Part shown: positions 16,233 through 23,974 of the stretch, piece after piece
Layout of the letters: the number at the start of each line of letters is the position of its first letter
How positions within the stretch are numbered: the first letter of the stretch is position 1
Assembly (NCBI GenBank): GCA_020426325.1
Contig: JAGQQG010000069.1
Coordinates: forward strand, 1 to 32,119
Source of the DNA: Planctomycetaceae bacterium
GTDB lineage: Bacteria > Planctomycetota > Planctomycetia > Planctomycetales > Planctomycetaceae
Reading direction: 5' to 3'
Length of the DNA stretch: 32,119 nt
Position numbers and translations under genes: made by a program
Notes under the pieces: model-generated
Seen by the model: the letters and a program-made list of their open reading frames with translations, nothing else
Told to the model about the DNA's origin: nothing
The model's database searches: none

Positions 16233-17371
16233 GATTGCCCTCCGGACTGACTTGAATCCCCGTTGCCTCGAATTGCAGCGACTTCCTCTGTGAGATCAAT
16301 GCCGACCGGACACCAGGTAATGCAACGTCCGCACCCCACACAACCGCTCGTGTCAAACTGGTCGTGCCAGGAGGCCAGTTTGTGCGTCAGCCATTGTCGA
16401 TATCGATGCGAGATCGTGTCACGTGTCGTGCCGTGACTTATGTAGGAGAAGCTCAGATTGAAGCAGGAATCCCAATGACGCTTGCGTTCGACTGACTCTC
16501 CCGACAACGCAGTCACGTCTTCGACCGAACTGCAGAAGCAAGTGGGGCAAACCATTGTGCAATTCGTACAGCCAAGACAACGATTGCCGACCTCCTCCCA
16601 ACGTGGATGCTTGAGGCTCCCTAATAGCAGGTCACGGATGCCGTCCGTATTCATGTGTCGAGACTGCTGGTCAACTGCCTGTTGTCGTGCCTGCCCGGCT
16701 GTTTCGCTCTGCGAGGTTGTGATCTCGCTCGTATTCAGACGAGCGATCAGTGTTTCTCCGGCCTCAGATCCAGCCTGAACCACGAAGCCATCATCCAACT
16801 CAGTGAGTGCGAGGTCAAAACCCGACCGGCACTCAGGTCCCGTATTCATTGACGAACAGAAGCAAGTCGGGGCTGCCTCGGTGCAATTGACTGCGATGAT
16901 GAATGCATTCTTTCGGCGATTCGAATAAACCGGATCGATGTAGGGCCCGCCGGTAAAGACGCGATCCTGAACGGCGATTGCGGCCAGTTCACAGGCTCGG
17001 ACACCCAGAAACGCATAGCGAGTCGAGTCCGGTTCAGGCGTCTGCATCTGCCAACCCTGATCCGTCTTCTCAGCGGTCGACACCGTGGTGAGTGGAGGAA
17101 ACAGATACTTCTTCCAGGAATGCGGGCCGACGACGAACCCAAAGGTCGCATCATCGTCTCGTTGCTCAAGTCGGTACTTGCCCGGTTCCTGACGATCCGT
17201 CCACCCTCGGGGCAACTCATCGACAGACGTGATTTCGTCATAAACGATGGCCTGCTGGTCAATCGTGGGGCCGACGACTGTCATCCCATCATTTCGCAGC
17301 AGATCGATGAGTGACTGGAGTTCGCTTTTGGGGAGAAAAACTTCGCTTTCCGATAACTGCTGTTCGTTCAT
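16229..17371 (-). CDS. hydB: Hydrogenase beta subunit, 4Fe-4S dicluster protein
   Basis: The 380-residue beta subunit is an electron-transfer protein resembling sulfhydrogenase beta and the AsrA subunit of anaerobic sulfite reductase. Two classical [4Fe-4S] motifs lie in the C-terminal half: Cys265, Cys268, Cys271, Cys275 ([12 protein letters not shown]) and Cys344, Cys347, Cys350, Cys354 ([12 protein letters not shown]). The N-terminal half has [16 protein letters not shown] and a further cysteine set (163, 170, 172, 181), as in the family. In other organisms this subunit with gamma gives the hydrogenase its sulfur-reducing side activity; whether that applies here is unknown. It lies 74 bp after the cyclic-nucleotide-fold gene and overlaps gamma by four bases. 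Confidence 0.92.
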   Translation of the reverse strand: MNEQQLSESEVFLPKSELQSLIDLLRNDGMTVVGPTIDQQAIVYDEITSVDELPRGWTDRQEPGKYRLEQRDDDATFGFVVGPHSWKKYLFPPLTTVSTAEKTDQGWQMQTPEPDSTRYAFLGVRACELAAIAVQDRVFTGGPYIDPVYSNRRKNAFIIAVNCTEAAPTCFCSSMNTGPECRSGFDLALTELDDGFVVQAGSEAGETLIARLNTSEITTSQSETAGQARQQAVDQQSRHMNTDGIRDLLLGSLKHPRWEEVGNRCLGCTNCTMVCPTCFCSSVEDVTALSGESVERKRHWDSCFNLSFSYISHGTTRDTISHRYRQWLTHKLASWHDQFDTSGCVGCGRCITWCPVGIDLTEEVAAIRGNGDSSQSGGQS

Positions 17372-17445
17372 CCGATGCCCGATGCTGGTGACGGGATTGG
17401 TGGAATGTTCAGACGCAACACGACGATCTTTTCAAAGTTCAAACA

Positions 17446-17928
17446 TCAGCTGTCCTCGTTGGCCCCCACACGGAACAGATCGAGTAACTGCAGTCTCGAC
17501 GCCACGAGACGCCGCGAGATCGCTTTCGCCAGCTCTCGCATCAACGGATAGCCAACTTCTGAGTTGACTTGGCACAGGTCCAAGAGAGCATCATCAGGAA
17601 AGACAACAGTCTCGACATCGTCCAATGCGACTCCAGTGGCCGTTGCTCCCTGATTGCCGATGAGGGCTGACCAGGCCAAGACATCACCAGGGCCGAGCGT
17701 CATGACACGGACCTGGCCGCGACCAGGGACTAACATGTCCAACCCGACATGCCCCTTGTTGATGAGAAACAACTCCTCGCAACCCTCTCCTTCACGGCAC
17801 AGGACTTCCCCTTTGCCAAATGCTCGTTCACTGGCAATGCCCGCCAACGCCTCGCGAGCCGTCTGAGGTAACTGCGACGTAAACTGCAGACTGGAGAGTT
17901 TGGAATTCAAAGTCTGAGAGGTCACCAC
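17446..17928 (-). CDS. Stand-alone cyclic-nucleotide-binding-fold protein
   Basis: This 160-residue protein is a Crp-type cNMP-binding domain: FGKGEVLCREGEGCEELFLINKGHV (37-61) and GPGDVLAWSALIGNQGATATGVAL (79-102) give the jelly roll, followed by helices (EVGYPLMRELAKAISRRLVASRLQLL). It ends there, with no DNA-binding HTH. The Glu and Arg that bind cAMP in CRP (GEL...RxA) are not conserved: the sequence reads GDVLAWS...ATATGV. cAMP binding in the usual way is therefore doubtful. It is the first gene of the hydrogenase operon, so it may be an allosteric or redox-sensing accessory of the enzyme. The start is a GTG with a second GTG next to it and only a weak ribosome-binding site, so the exact N-terminus is uncertain. 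Confidence 0.8.
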   Translation of the reverse strand: MVTSQTLNSKLSSLQFTSQLPQTAREALAGIASERAFGKGEVLCREGEGCEELFLINKGHVGLDMLVPGRGQVRVMTLGPGDVLAWSALIGNQGATATGVALDDVETVVFPDDALLDLCQVNSEVGYPLMRELAKAISRRLVASRLQLLDLFRVGANEDS

Positions 17929-18445
17929 AATTATCCGCTTTCACGAATTAAGGAGAGGGAGTCATGGCGGGAGGATCGTAATTCATCAACTTGTTTCACC
18001 CAAGTCTTCACGACGAGTCAATTCATACAATTTGCAAAACTGATGCCACGACATTTCACTCGGACAGCAGAGGCCGTTACCCCAATGCGATTTCAATCAT
18101 GGAAACTCCTGCTCCATCGAAAGCGTGGCATAGTGCGCGACATCATCACGTTGCACAGGTTCACACCCCGCCATACCGCGCACTTTGGCGCGCTGCGCGC
18201 GCGAATGTGCTCATGTGCACACATGGAGTGTGAGAGTTAAGCGAGATCACAAAGGGTTACAAACAATGCAAGCATGTTGTGATCAACGACACGACGAGAC
18301 CATTATCACCTTATTCATGCCACTCACGTTTCGGTGATTCGATTCAGCGCGCATTTCATCAAAAGGATGGTCAACTCCTTTGCGGTCGGGCATCGTTGAT
18401 GCTATGAACTCGCCGGCAATCATTCATCTCACAGGGAAGGTTGTA
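17929..18445. promoter_or_regulatory. Divergent control region between hydrogenase and nifJ operons
   Basis: This 517-bp stretch has no credible gene. It separates two divergent redox operons and must contain both promoters. The part nearest nifJ is dense in symmetric sequence: GCGCGC-T-GCGCGC at 18188-18200, CATGTG-CA-CACATG at 18212-18225, and GATCACAA...TTGTGATC at 18245-18284. A candidate nifJ promoter with TTGTGA (18277-18282) and CATTAT (18301-18306), 18 bases apart, overlaps the last repeat. An AGGGAAGG ribosome-binding site precedes the nifJ ATG by five bases. Confidence 0.6.
18245..18284. promoter_or_regulatory. GATCACAA...TTGTGATC inverted repeat, candidate operator
   Basis: Perfect 8-bp arms at 18245-18252 and 18277-18284 are separated by 24 bases. 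The arms contain TCACA and TGTGA, the half-sites of Crp/Fnr-type regulators, but facing outward and too far apart for a single canonical site. The right arm coincides with a possible -35 box, which would fit repression or activation of nifJ. Confidence 0.45.
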
Positions 18446-21400
18446 ATGGCAGAGACACGCATCATCGTTGACGGAAATGAAGCGGCAACGCGCGTCGCTT
18501 ATCAGTGCAGCGAAGTGGCTGCGATTTATCCGATCACTCCGGCCTCTCCCATGGGCGAGATGGTCGACGCCTGGTCCAACGCTGGTCGCGAGAATCTGTT
18601 CGGAACGGTTCCACGCGTCATCGAGATGCAGAGTGAAGGCGGGGCAGCCGGGGCTGTCCATGGATCGCTTCAGGCAGGAGCACTCACAACGACGTTCACT
18701 GCGTCGCAAGGTCTGCTGCTGATGATCCCTAACATGTTCAAGATTGCCGGCGAACTCACGCCGACGGTCTTTCATGTGGCGGCCCGCTCAATCGCCACAC
18801 ATGCCCTCTCGATTTTCGGTGACCACAGCGATGTGATGTCTGCCCGGATGACCGGCTGGGCCATGCTGGCTGCATCGTCTGTGCAGGAAGCTCAGGACTT
18901 CTCTTTGATTTCGCACGCAGCAACTCTTCGGGCACGAGTCCCGTTTCTCCATTTCTTCGACGGCTTTCGTACCTCGCACGAACTGAATTCCATCGTTGTG
19001 CTTCCCGATGAGGTCATCGCCGCCATGATCGATCGCGATCTTGTGAAGGCTCATCGCGAGCGTGCTCTGAATCCCGATCGACCAGTTCTGCGGGGGACAG
19101 CACAGAACCCAGACGTCTTCTTTCAAGCCAGGGAAGCCGTCAATTCCTACTACAACGTCTGTCCGAACATTGTTCAGGAGACGATGAATCGCTTCGCCGA
19201 ACTGACGGGGCGGCATTACGGTCTGTTTGAATATACCGGTGCTGAGGATGCGACACGCGTCGTCATTCTCATGGGGTCGGGCGTCGGGGCTGTGGAAGAG
19301 GTTGTCCAGCATCTCACCAGTTCTGGCGAAAAAGTCGGCGTGCTCAAGATCCGGCTGTATCGACCGTTTGATGCTGCAGAGTTTCTCAAGGCCCTACCGG
19401 TCACGACGGAGACGATCGCAGTTCTGGACCGCACGAAAGAGCCGGGAGCCGTTGGCGAGCCCCTGTTTGTCGATGTCATGTCAGCGGTCGCCGAACACTG
19501 GAACGATCATGCTCCGGGGCAGCGTATTCCACGGATTATCGGCGGGCGTTACGGGCTTTCGTCGAAAGAGTTCACACCTGCGATGGTGGTGTCGATCTTT
19601 GATGAACTCAAGAATGATCAACCGAAGCGACGGTTCACGATTGGTATCAACGATGACGTCACTCACCTCAGTCTGAACTACAACCCGGAAAGCTGGAAAG
19701 AGTCACCTACCGTCCAGCGAGCTGTCTTCTATGGACTGGGAAGCGACGGCACCGTCGGGGCAAACAAGAACTCGGTCAAGATCATCGGCGAGGGGACGCC
19801 GATGTTTGCCCAGGGGTACTTTGTTTACGACTCAAAGAAAGCAGGTTCCGTCACGGTCTCGCACCTTCGGTTCAGTCAAGAACCGATCAAGTCATCCTAT
19901 CTGATCGATCAGGCCGACTTCGTCGCATGCCATCAGTTTCAGTTTCTGGAATCTCAGGATGTGCTCACACTCGCTGCCCCCGGGGCGACCTTCCTGCTCA
20001 ACAGTCCTTATGGCCCGGATGAAGTCTGGGATCATCTGCCCTCTGAGGTGCAGAAGACCATCATCGAGAAGCAGCTGCGTCTGTTCGTGATCGACGGATA
20101 CGCAGTGGCCCGTGAAGCCGGGATGGGTGGGCGCATCAACACGGTTATGCAGACGTGTTTCTTCGCCCTGGCGAAGGTACTTCCCATTGACGAAGCCATT
20201 GAGGCCATCAAGCAGGCAATTCGCAAGACGTATGGGAAGCGGGGCGAGGCCGTCGTTCGCCGCAACGAGGAAGCCGTCGACAGCTCACTGGCCGGCCTGC
20301 ATGAAGTCACCATTCCCTCCGAGGTCACCTCGACCTTGCATCGCCGTTCGCTCGTCCCTGATCAGGCTCCGGACTTCGTCAAGCGAGTCACTGGACTTCT
20401 CCTGGCCGGACTGGGAGAGAAGCTGCCTGTCAGTGCGATGCCGGTCGACGGCACGTTCCCCACCGGAACCGCACAATTCGAGAAACGACGAATCGCAGCG
20501 TCGATCCCCATCTGGGATCCGGACATCTGCATTCAATGCGGACTCTGTGCCCTCGTCTGTCCTCACGCTGCGATCCGGTCAAAGGCCTATCCGACAGAGT
20601 CGCTCAATGGGATTCCCGACGGTTTCAAATCGCTCAACTGGAGCGGAAAGGACCTGACGGACTACAGCATGACGATTCAGGTCGCTCCCGACGATTGCAC
20701 GGGGTGCGGCGTGTGTGTCGATGTCTGCCCGGCCCGCAGTAAAGAGGTGGCCAAGCACAAGGCCATCAATATGGAACCGACACTCGAACACGCCGATCAG
20801 GAGCGAGCCTCGTTCGAGTATTTCATGTCACTCCCGGAGATCGACCGGACCAGTATCTCCCATGATCAGGTGAAGAGTTCCCAACTCCTGCAGCCGCTCT
20901 TTGAATACTCAGGAGCCTGTGCGGGTTGTGGAGAGACTCCGTATCTCAAACTGATCAGCCAGCTGGTCGGCGACCGCATGCTTGTCGCCAACGCGACCGG
21001 GTGTTCCTCGATTTACGGGGGGAATCTGCCCACGACTCCGTGGTCGACGGATGCTGAAGGACGAGGTCCTGCCTGGTCGAATTCTCTCTTCGAGGACAAC
21101 GCGGAATTCGGCCTGGGGATGCGATTGGCGATCGATGAACAGGAACGATTTGCAATCGCTCAACTCAAGAAGCATGCCGCGCAGATCGGTGAAACTCTCG
21201 TTCGTGAAACCATCGAGGCGAAACAGAAGACGGAAGCTGACATCAACCAGCAAAGGGATCGTGTCCGACACATTCGAGAGCGCGTACGAGAGATCGACAC
21301 GGCCGATGCCCGTCTGTTGGAAAGCACACTCGATGCACTTGTCCGACGCAGCGTCTGGATTGTCGGCGGCGATGGCTGGGCCTACGACATCGGCTTCGGC

Positions 21401-22030
21401 GGTCTCGACCATGTCCTCGCGTCAGGAGAAGACGTCAACATCCTGGTGCTCGATACTCAGGTCTACTCAAACACGGGAGGGCAGGCATCCAAGGCGACAC
21501 CTCTCGCGGCAGTGGCGAAGTTTGCCGCAGGAGGCAAGCCGATTCGTCGCAAGGATCTGGGCATGCTGGCTGTCGACTATGGGAGCGTCTATGTCGCACA
21601 GATCGCTGTCGGATCACAACCACTGCAGACGCTTCGCGCGTTTCAGGAAGCCGAGTCCTATCCGGGAACGTCACTGGTGATTGCCTACTCCCCCTGCATC
21701 GCGCATGGAATCGACATGTCACAGACGATGACCCACCAGAAGGACGTGACCGGCAGCGGCTTCTGGCCCTTGTTCCGGTACGACCCCCGCAACGCGAAGG
21801 AAGGCGAACGTCCGTTCCGTCTGGACAGTCGACGCCCCAAGCAGACGTTCCGGGATTTTGCCATGAAAGAAGCCCGGTTCGCGACTCTCCTCCGGACGAA
21901 TCTGGATCACGCAGAGAAACTGTTCGATCTGGCTCAGCGGGAAATCGACGACCGATGGCATTACTACGAACAGATGGCCGGCGTCGAGCGAGAGTTCGAG
22001 GTTGTTCAGGTTGAGGAGGTGGTCCAATGA
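18446..22030 (+). CDS. nifJ: Pyruvate:ferredoxin (flavodoxin) oxidoreductase
   Basis: NifJ oxidatively decarboxylates pyruvate to acetyl-CoA and CO2, reducing ferredoxin or flavodoxin. The 1,194-residue single-chain enzyme is full length. The N-terminal domain has AIYPITPASPMGE (pyruvate site). The ferredoxin domain has two [4Fe-4S] motifs: Cys695, 698, 701, 705 and Cys751, 754, 757, 761. The C-terminal thiamine-diphosphate domain has GGDGWAYDIGFGG and NTGGQASKATP, with proximal-cluster cysteines Cys825, Cys828, Cys853 and Cys1084 all present. I start at the ATG at 18446 because AGGGAAGG lies just upstream and the family begins there; the frame is open back to 18380. It leads an operon with the DHOD-like gene (ATGA overlap) and nfnAB. 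The reaction is normally oxygen-sensitive, so expression under low oxygen is likely. Confidence 0.96.
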   Translation: MAETRIIVDGNEAATRVAYQCSEVAAIYPITPASPMGEMVDAWSNAGRENLFGTVPRVIEMQSEGGAAGAVHGSLQAGALTTTFTASQGLLLMIPNMFKIAGELTPTVFHVAARSIATHALSIFGDHSDVMSARMTGWAMLAASSVQEAQDFSLISHAATLRARVPFLHFFDGFRTSHELNSIVVLPDEVIAAMIDRDLVKAHRERALNPDRPVLRGTAQNPDVFFQAREAVNSYYNVCPNIVQETMNRFAELTGRHYGLFEYTGAEDATRVVILMGSGVGAVEEVVQHLTSSGEKVGVLKIRLYRPFDAAEFLKALPVTTETIAVLDRTKEPGAVGEPLFVDVMSAVAEHWNDHAPGQRIPRIIGGRYGLSSKEFTPAMVVSIFDELKNDQPKRRFTIGINDDVTHLSLNYNPESWKESPTVQRAVFYGLGSDGTVGANKNSVKIIGEGTPMFAQGYFVYDSKKAGSVTVSHLRFSQEPIKSSYLIDQADFVACHQFQFLESQDVLTLAAPGATFLLNSPYGPDEVWDHLPSEVQKTIIEKQLRLFVIDGYAVAREAGMGGRINTVMQTCFFALAKVLPIDEAIEAIKQAIRKTYGKRGEAVVRRNEEAVDSSLAGLHEVTIPSEVTSTLHRRSLVPDQAPDFVKRVTGLLLAGLGEKLPVSAMPVDGTFPTGTAQFEKRRIAASIPIWDPDICIQCGLCALVCPHAAIRSKAYPTESLNGIPDGFKSLNWSGKDLTDYSMTIQVAPDDCTGCGVCVDVCPARSKEVAKHKAINMEPTLEHADQERASFEYFMSLPEIDRTSISHDQVKSSQLLQPLFEYSGACAGCGETPYLKLISQLVGDRMLVANATGCSSIYGGNLPTTPWSTDAEGRGPAWSNSLFEDNAEFGLGMRLAIDEQERFAIAQLKKHAAQIGETLVRETIEAKQKTEADINQQRDRVRHIRERVREIDTADARLLESTLDALVRRSVWIVGGDGWAYDIGFGGLDHVLASGEDVNILVLDTQVYSNTGGQASKATPLAAVAKFAAGGKPIRRKDLGMLAVDYGSVYVAQIAVGSQPLQTLRAFQEAESYPGTSLVIAYSPCIAHGIDMSQTMTHQKDVTGSGFWPLFRYDPRNAKEGERPFRLDSRRPKQTFRDFAMKEARFATLLRTNLDHAEKLFDLAQREIDDRWHYYEQMAGVEREFEVVQVEEVVQ

Positions 22031-23034
22031 GCGTTGATCTGTCAAGTACCTACTTGGGGATGCGACTGTCCTCACCCATCGTTGCGGCTGCCTGTCCTCT
22101 CACCGGCAACATTGATGTCCTCAAACGATTCGAGGCTGCCGGAGCCGGTGCTGCCGTCCTGCCTTCGCTGTTCGAAGAGCAGATCGAGTTCGAGGAGTGT
22201 ATGTTCGGCGGCCTGATGGACTATGGGGCGAACTCGTTCGGTGAGGCGACCACCTACTTCCCCGAGGTTGATTCGTACAATACGGGACCGGACGAGTACC
22301 TGGAGACGATCGAGAAAGCACGTGATGCCGTCTCGATCCCCGTGATCGGCAGCCTGAACGGTGTGAGCCCCGGCGGGTGGACCAGATACGCAAAGCTGAT
22401 GGAAGACGCCGGGGCATCGGCGCTCGAACTCAACATGTACCAACTGGTCACGGATGCCAACATCACGGCCATTCAGATCGAGGATCAGTACATCGAGCTT
22501 GTGTCGTCGATTCGGTCGACCATTCAGATCCCACTTGCGGTGAAAATCGGTCCCTACTTCAGCTCGCTCCCCAACTTCGCCCGGAGATTGTTCGAGGCTG
22601 GAGCGGATGGGCTGGTGCTGTTCAATCGATTCTTCCAGCCGGACGTCAACATTGAGCGCATGGAGATCCATCCCCAGATGGAGCTGAGTCGACGGACGGA
22701 AATGCGTCTCCCGATGCGATGGATCGCCATTCTCGACCCGCAGGTCAAAGGATCACTCGCAGCCAACTCGGGAATCCAGACGGCTAACGACATCTTCAAG
22801 ATGCTGCTGGTCGGGGCCGATGTCACGATGATGGCGGCAGCCTTTGTCAGGCATGGCCCCGAGCATGTCGCCAAGCTGCTCGCGGACCTTCAAGTTCTCC
22901 TTGCTGAACACGGCTACACATCAGTCGACCAGTTCCGAGGAAGCTTCAACCATCGCAACACGCCCGACCCGTCTGCCTTTGAACGGCTGAACTACATGAA
23001 AGCCTTGACGACTTACGTCGTCGATCTTCCCTGA
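22027..23034 (+). CDS. Dihydroorotate-dehydrogenase-like FMN protein of unknown function
   Basis: The 335-residue protein has the TIM-barrel fold of dihydroorotate dehydrogenases. MSVDLSSTYLGMRLSSPIVAAA is the usual DHOD opening, followed by VIGSLNGVSPGGW (107-119), AVKIGPYFSS with the FMN-binding Lys173, and GADGLVLFNR (192-201). True DHODs have SCPN after the LExN strand, carrying or adjoining the catalytic base; here that place reads LELNMYQLVTD (133-143), with no Cys or Ser base. It is therefore unlikely to oxidise dihydroorotate. The start overlaps nifJ by four bases (ATGA). It sits between nifJ and nfnA; the latter is a relative of PyrK, the electron-transfer partner of class 1B DHODs. 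An electron-transferring or ligand-sensing flavoprotein role in the pyruvate/ferredoxin module is a reasonable guess, not a demonstrated function. Confidence 0.85.
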   Translation: MSVDLSSTYLGMRLSSPIVAAACPLTGNIDVLKRFEAAGAGAAVLPSLFEEQIEFEECMFGGLMDYGANSFGEATTYFPEVDSYNTGPDEYLETIEKARDAVSIPVIGSLNGVSPGGWTRYAKLMEDAGASALELNMYQLVTDANITAIQIEDQYIELVSSIRSTIQIPLAVKIGPYFSSLPNFARRLFEAGADGLVLFNRFFQPDVNIERMEIHPQMELSRRTEMRLPMRWIAILDPQVKGSLAANSGIQTANDIFKMLLVGADVTMMAAAFVRHGPEHVAKLLADLQVLLAEHGYTSVDQFRGSFNHRNTPDPSAFERLNYMKALTTYVVDLP

Positions 23035-23068
23035 GGATCGTTCGACGGACAGCAGTGAGATCCCGACG

Positions 23069-23968
23069 ATGTTTCCAATTCGACAGGCCCGATTTCTCGC
23101 TCCGGAGATCAAGCTCTTCAAAATCGAGGCGCCCCGGATTGCCCGACGAAGACAGGCCGGGCAGTTCGTCATTGTCAGGATTCATGAACACGGCGAACGC
23201 ATTCCCTTGACGATCGCTGATTCCGACGTGGATCAGGGGACGATCACGATCGTTGTCCAGGGCATCGGCAAGACGACCAAGTTACTGAATATGCTCGAAA
23301 CGGGCGACGCCATCCAGGATGTCGTCGGCCCGCTCGGCGAGCCCTCGGAAGTGGATCAGTTCGGAACGGTCGTCGTCATCGGCGGCGGGGTCGGGACAGC
23401 GATCGCGTTTCCCACTGCCGTCGCCATGAAGCAAGCCGGCAACCGTGTCCTCAGTATCATCGGTGCCAAGTCAAAAGAGCTGCTGATTCTTGAAGACGAG
23501 ATGAGAGCTACCAGCGACGAACTGTTCATCATGACCGATGACGGCAGCGCTGGTACTCATGGCTTTGTCACGCAGAAACTGGAAGACCTCATTCAGCAGG
23601 GCGAACAGATCGATCGGGTGCTCGCCATCGGTCCCATTCCCATGATGCAGGCCGTCGCAAATGTGACGCGCCCACATAACATTAAGACGATCGTCAGCCT
23701 GAACCCGATCATGGTCGACGGAACCGGCATGTGCGGCGGCTGCCGCGTCACGGTCGGTAGTCAGACTCGCTTTGCCTGCGTCGACGGTCCGGAGTTCGAT
23801 GCACACGATGTCGACTTCAAGATCCTCGCGCAGAGAAACACGCTTTATCACAGCAGTGAACAGACGGCGTTCGAGTCGTTTGTCTCCGATCCCTCAAAGG
23901 ATATCGATCAGATTCGTCACTGCCGACTCCAGCAACGTCATCCTGAAGTGGGGCCGCAAGCCAGTTAA
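23069..23968 (+). CDS. nfnA: NfnA/SudB-type ferredoxin-NADP(+) reductase small subunit
   Basis: This 299-residue subunit has an FAD-binding barrel (about 5-95), an NAD(P)-binding domain with VVVIGGGVGTA (101-111) and AIGPIPMM, and a C-terminal [2Fe-2S] site. The cluster ligands fit NfnA: Asp217, Cys222, Cys225 and Cys237 (VDGTGMCGGC...FACVDG). In NfnAB the small subunit handles NAD(H) and the large subunit NADP(H), and the complex couples NADH plus reduced ferredoxin to NADP+ reduction by flavin-based bifurcation. PyrK and sulfide dehydrogenase SudB are close relatives and cannot be fully excluded. The gene follows the DHOD-like gene by 34 bp. The ribosome-binding site is weak. The C-terminal 30 residues (QQRHPEVGPQAS) are variable. 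Confidence 0.88.
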   Translation: MFPIRQARFLAPEIKLFKIEAPRIARRRQAGQFVIVRIHEHGERIPLTIADSDVDQGTITIVVQGIGKTTKLLNMLETGDAIQDVVGPLGEPSEVDQFGTVVVIGGGVGTAIAFPTAVAMKQAGNRVLSIIGAKSKELLILEDEMRATSDELFIMTDDGSAGTHGFVTQKLEDLIQQGEQIDRVLAIGPIPMMQAVANVTRPHNIKTIVSLNPIMVDGTGMCGGCRVTVGSQTRFACVDGPEFDAHDVDFKILAQRNTLYHSSEQTAFESFVSDPSKDIDQIRHCRLQQRHPEVGPQAS

Positions 23969-23974
23969 TCGCCC

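Noticed and set aside
18230-18252. TGTGA...TCACA in the nifJ upstream region as a canonical CRP site
   Set aside because: The half-sites at 18229-18233 and 18247-18251 are 13 bases apart instead of 6, so this is not a standard CRP box.
17929-18445. Short open frames of 60-80 codons in the divergent control region as small genes
   Set aside because: They lack ribosome-binding sites and recognisable sequence, and overlap the repeat-rich regulatory stretch.
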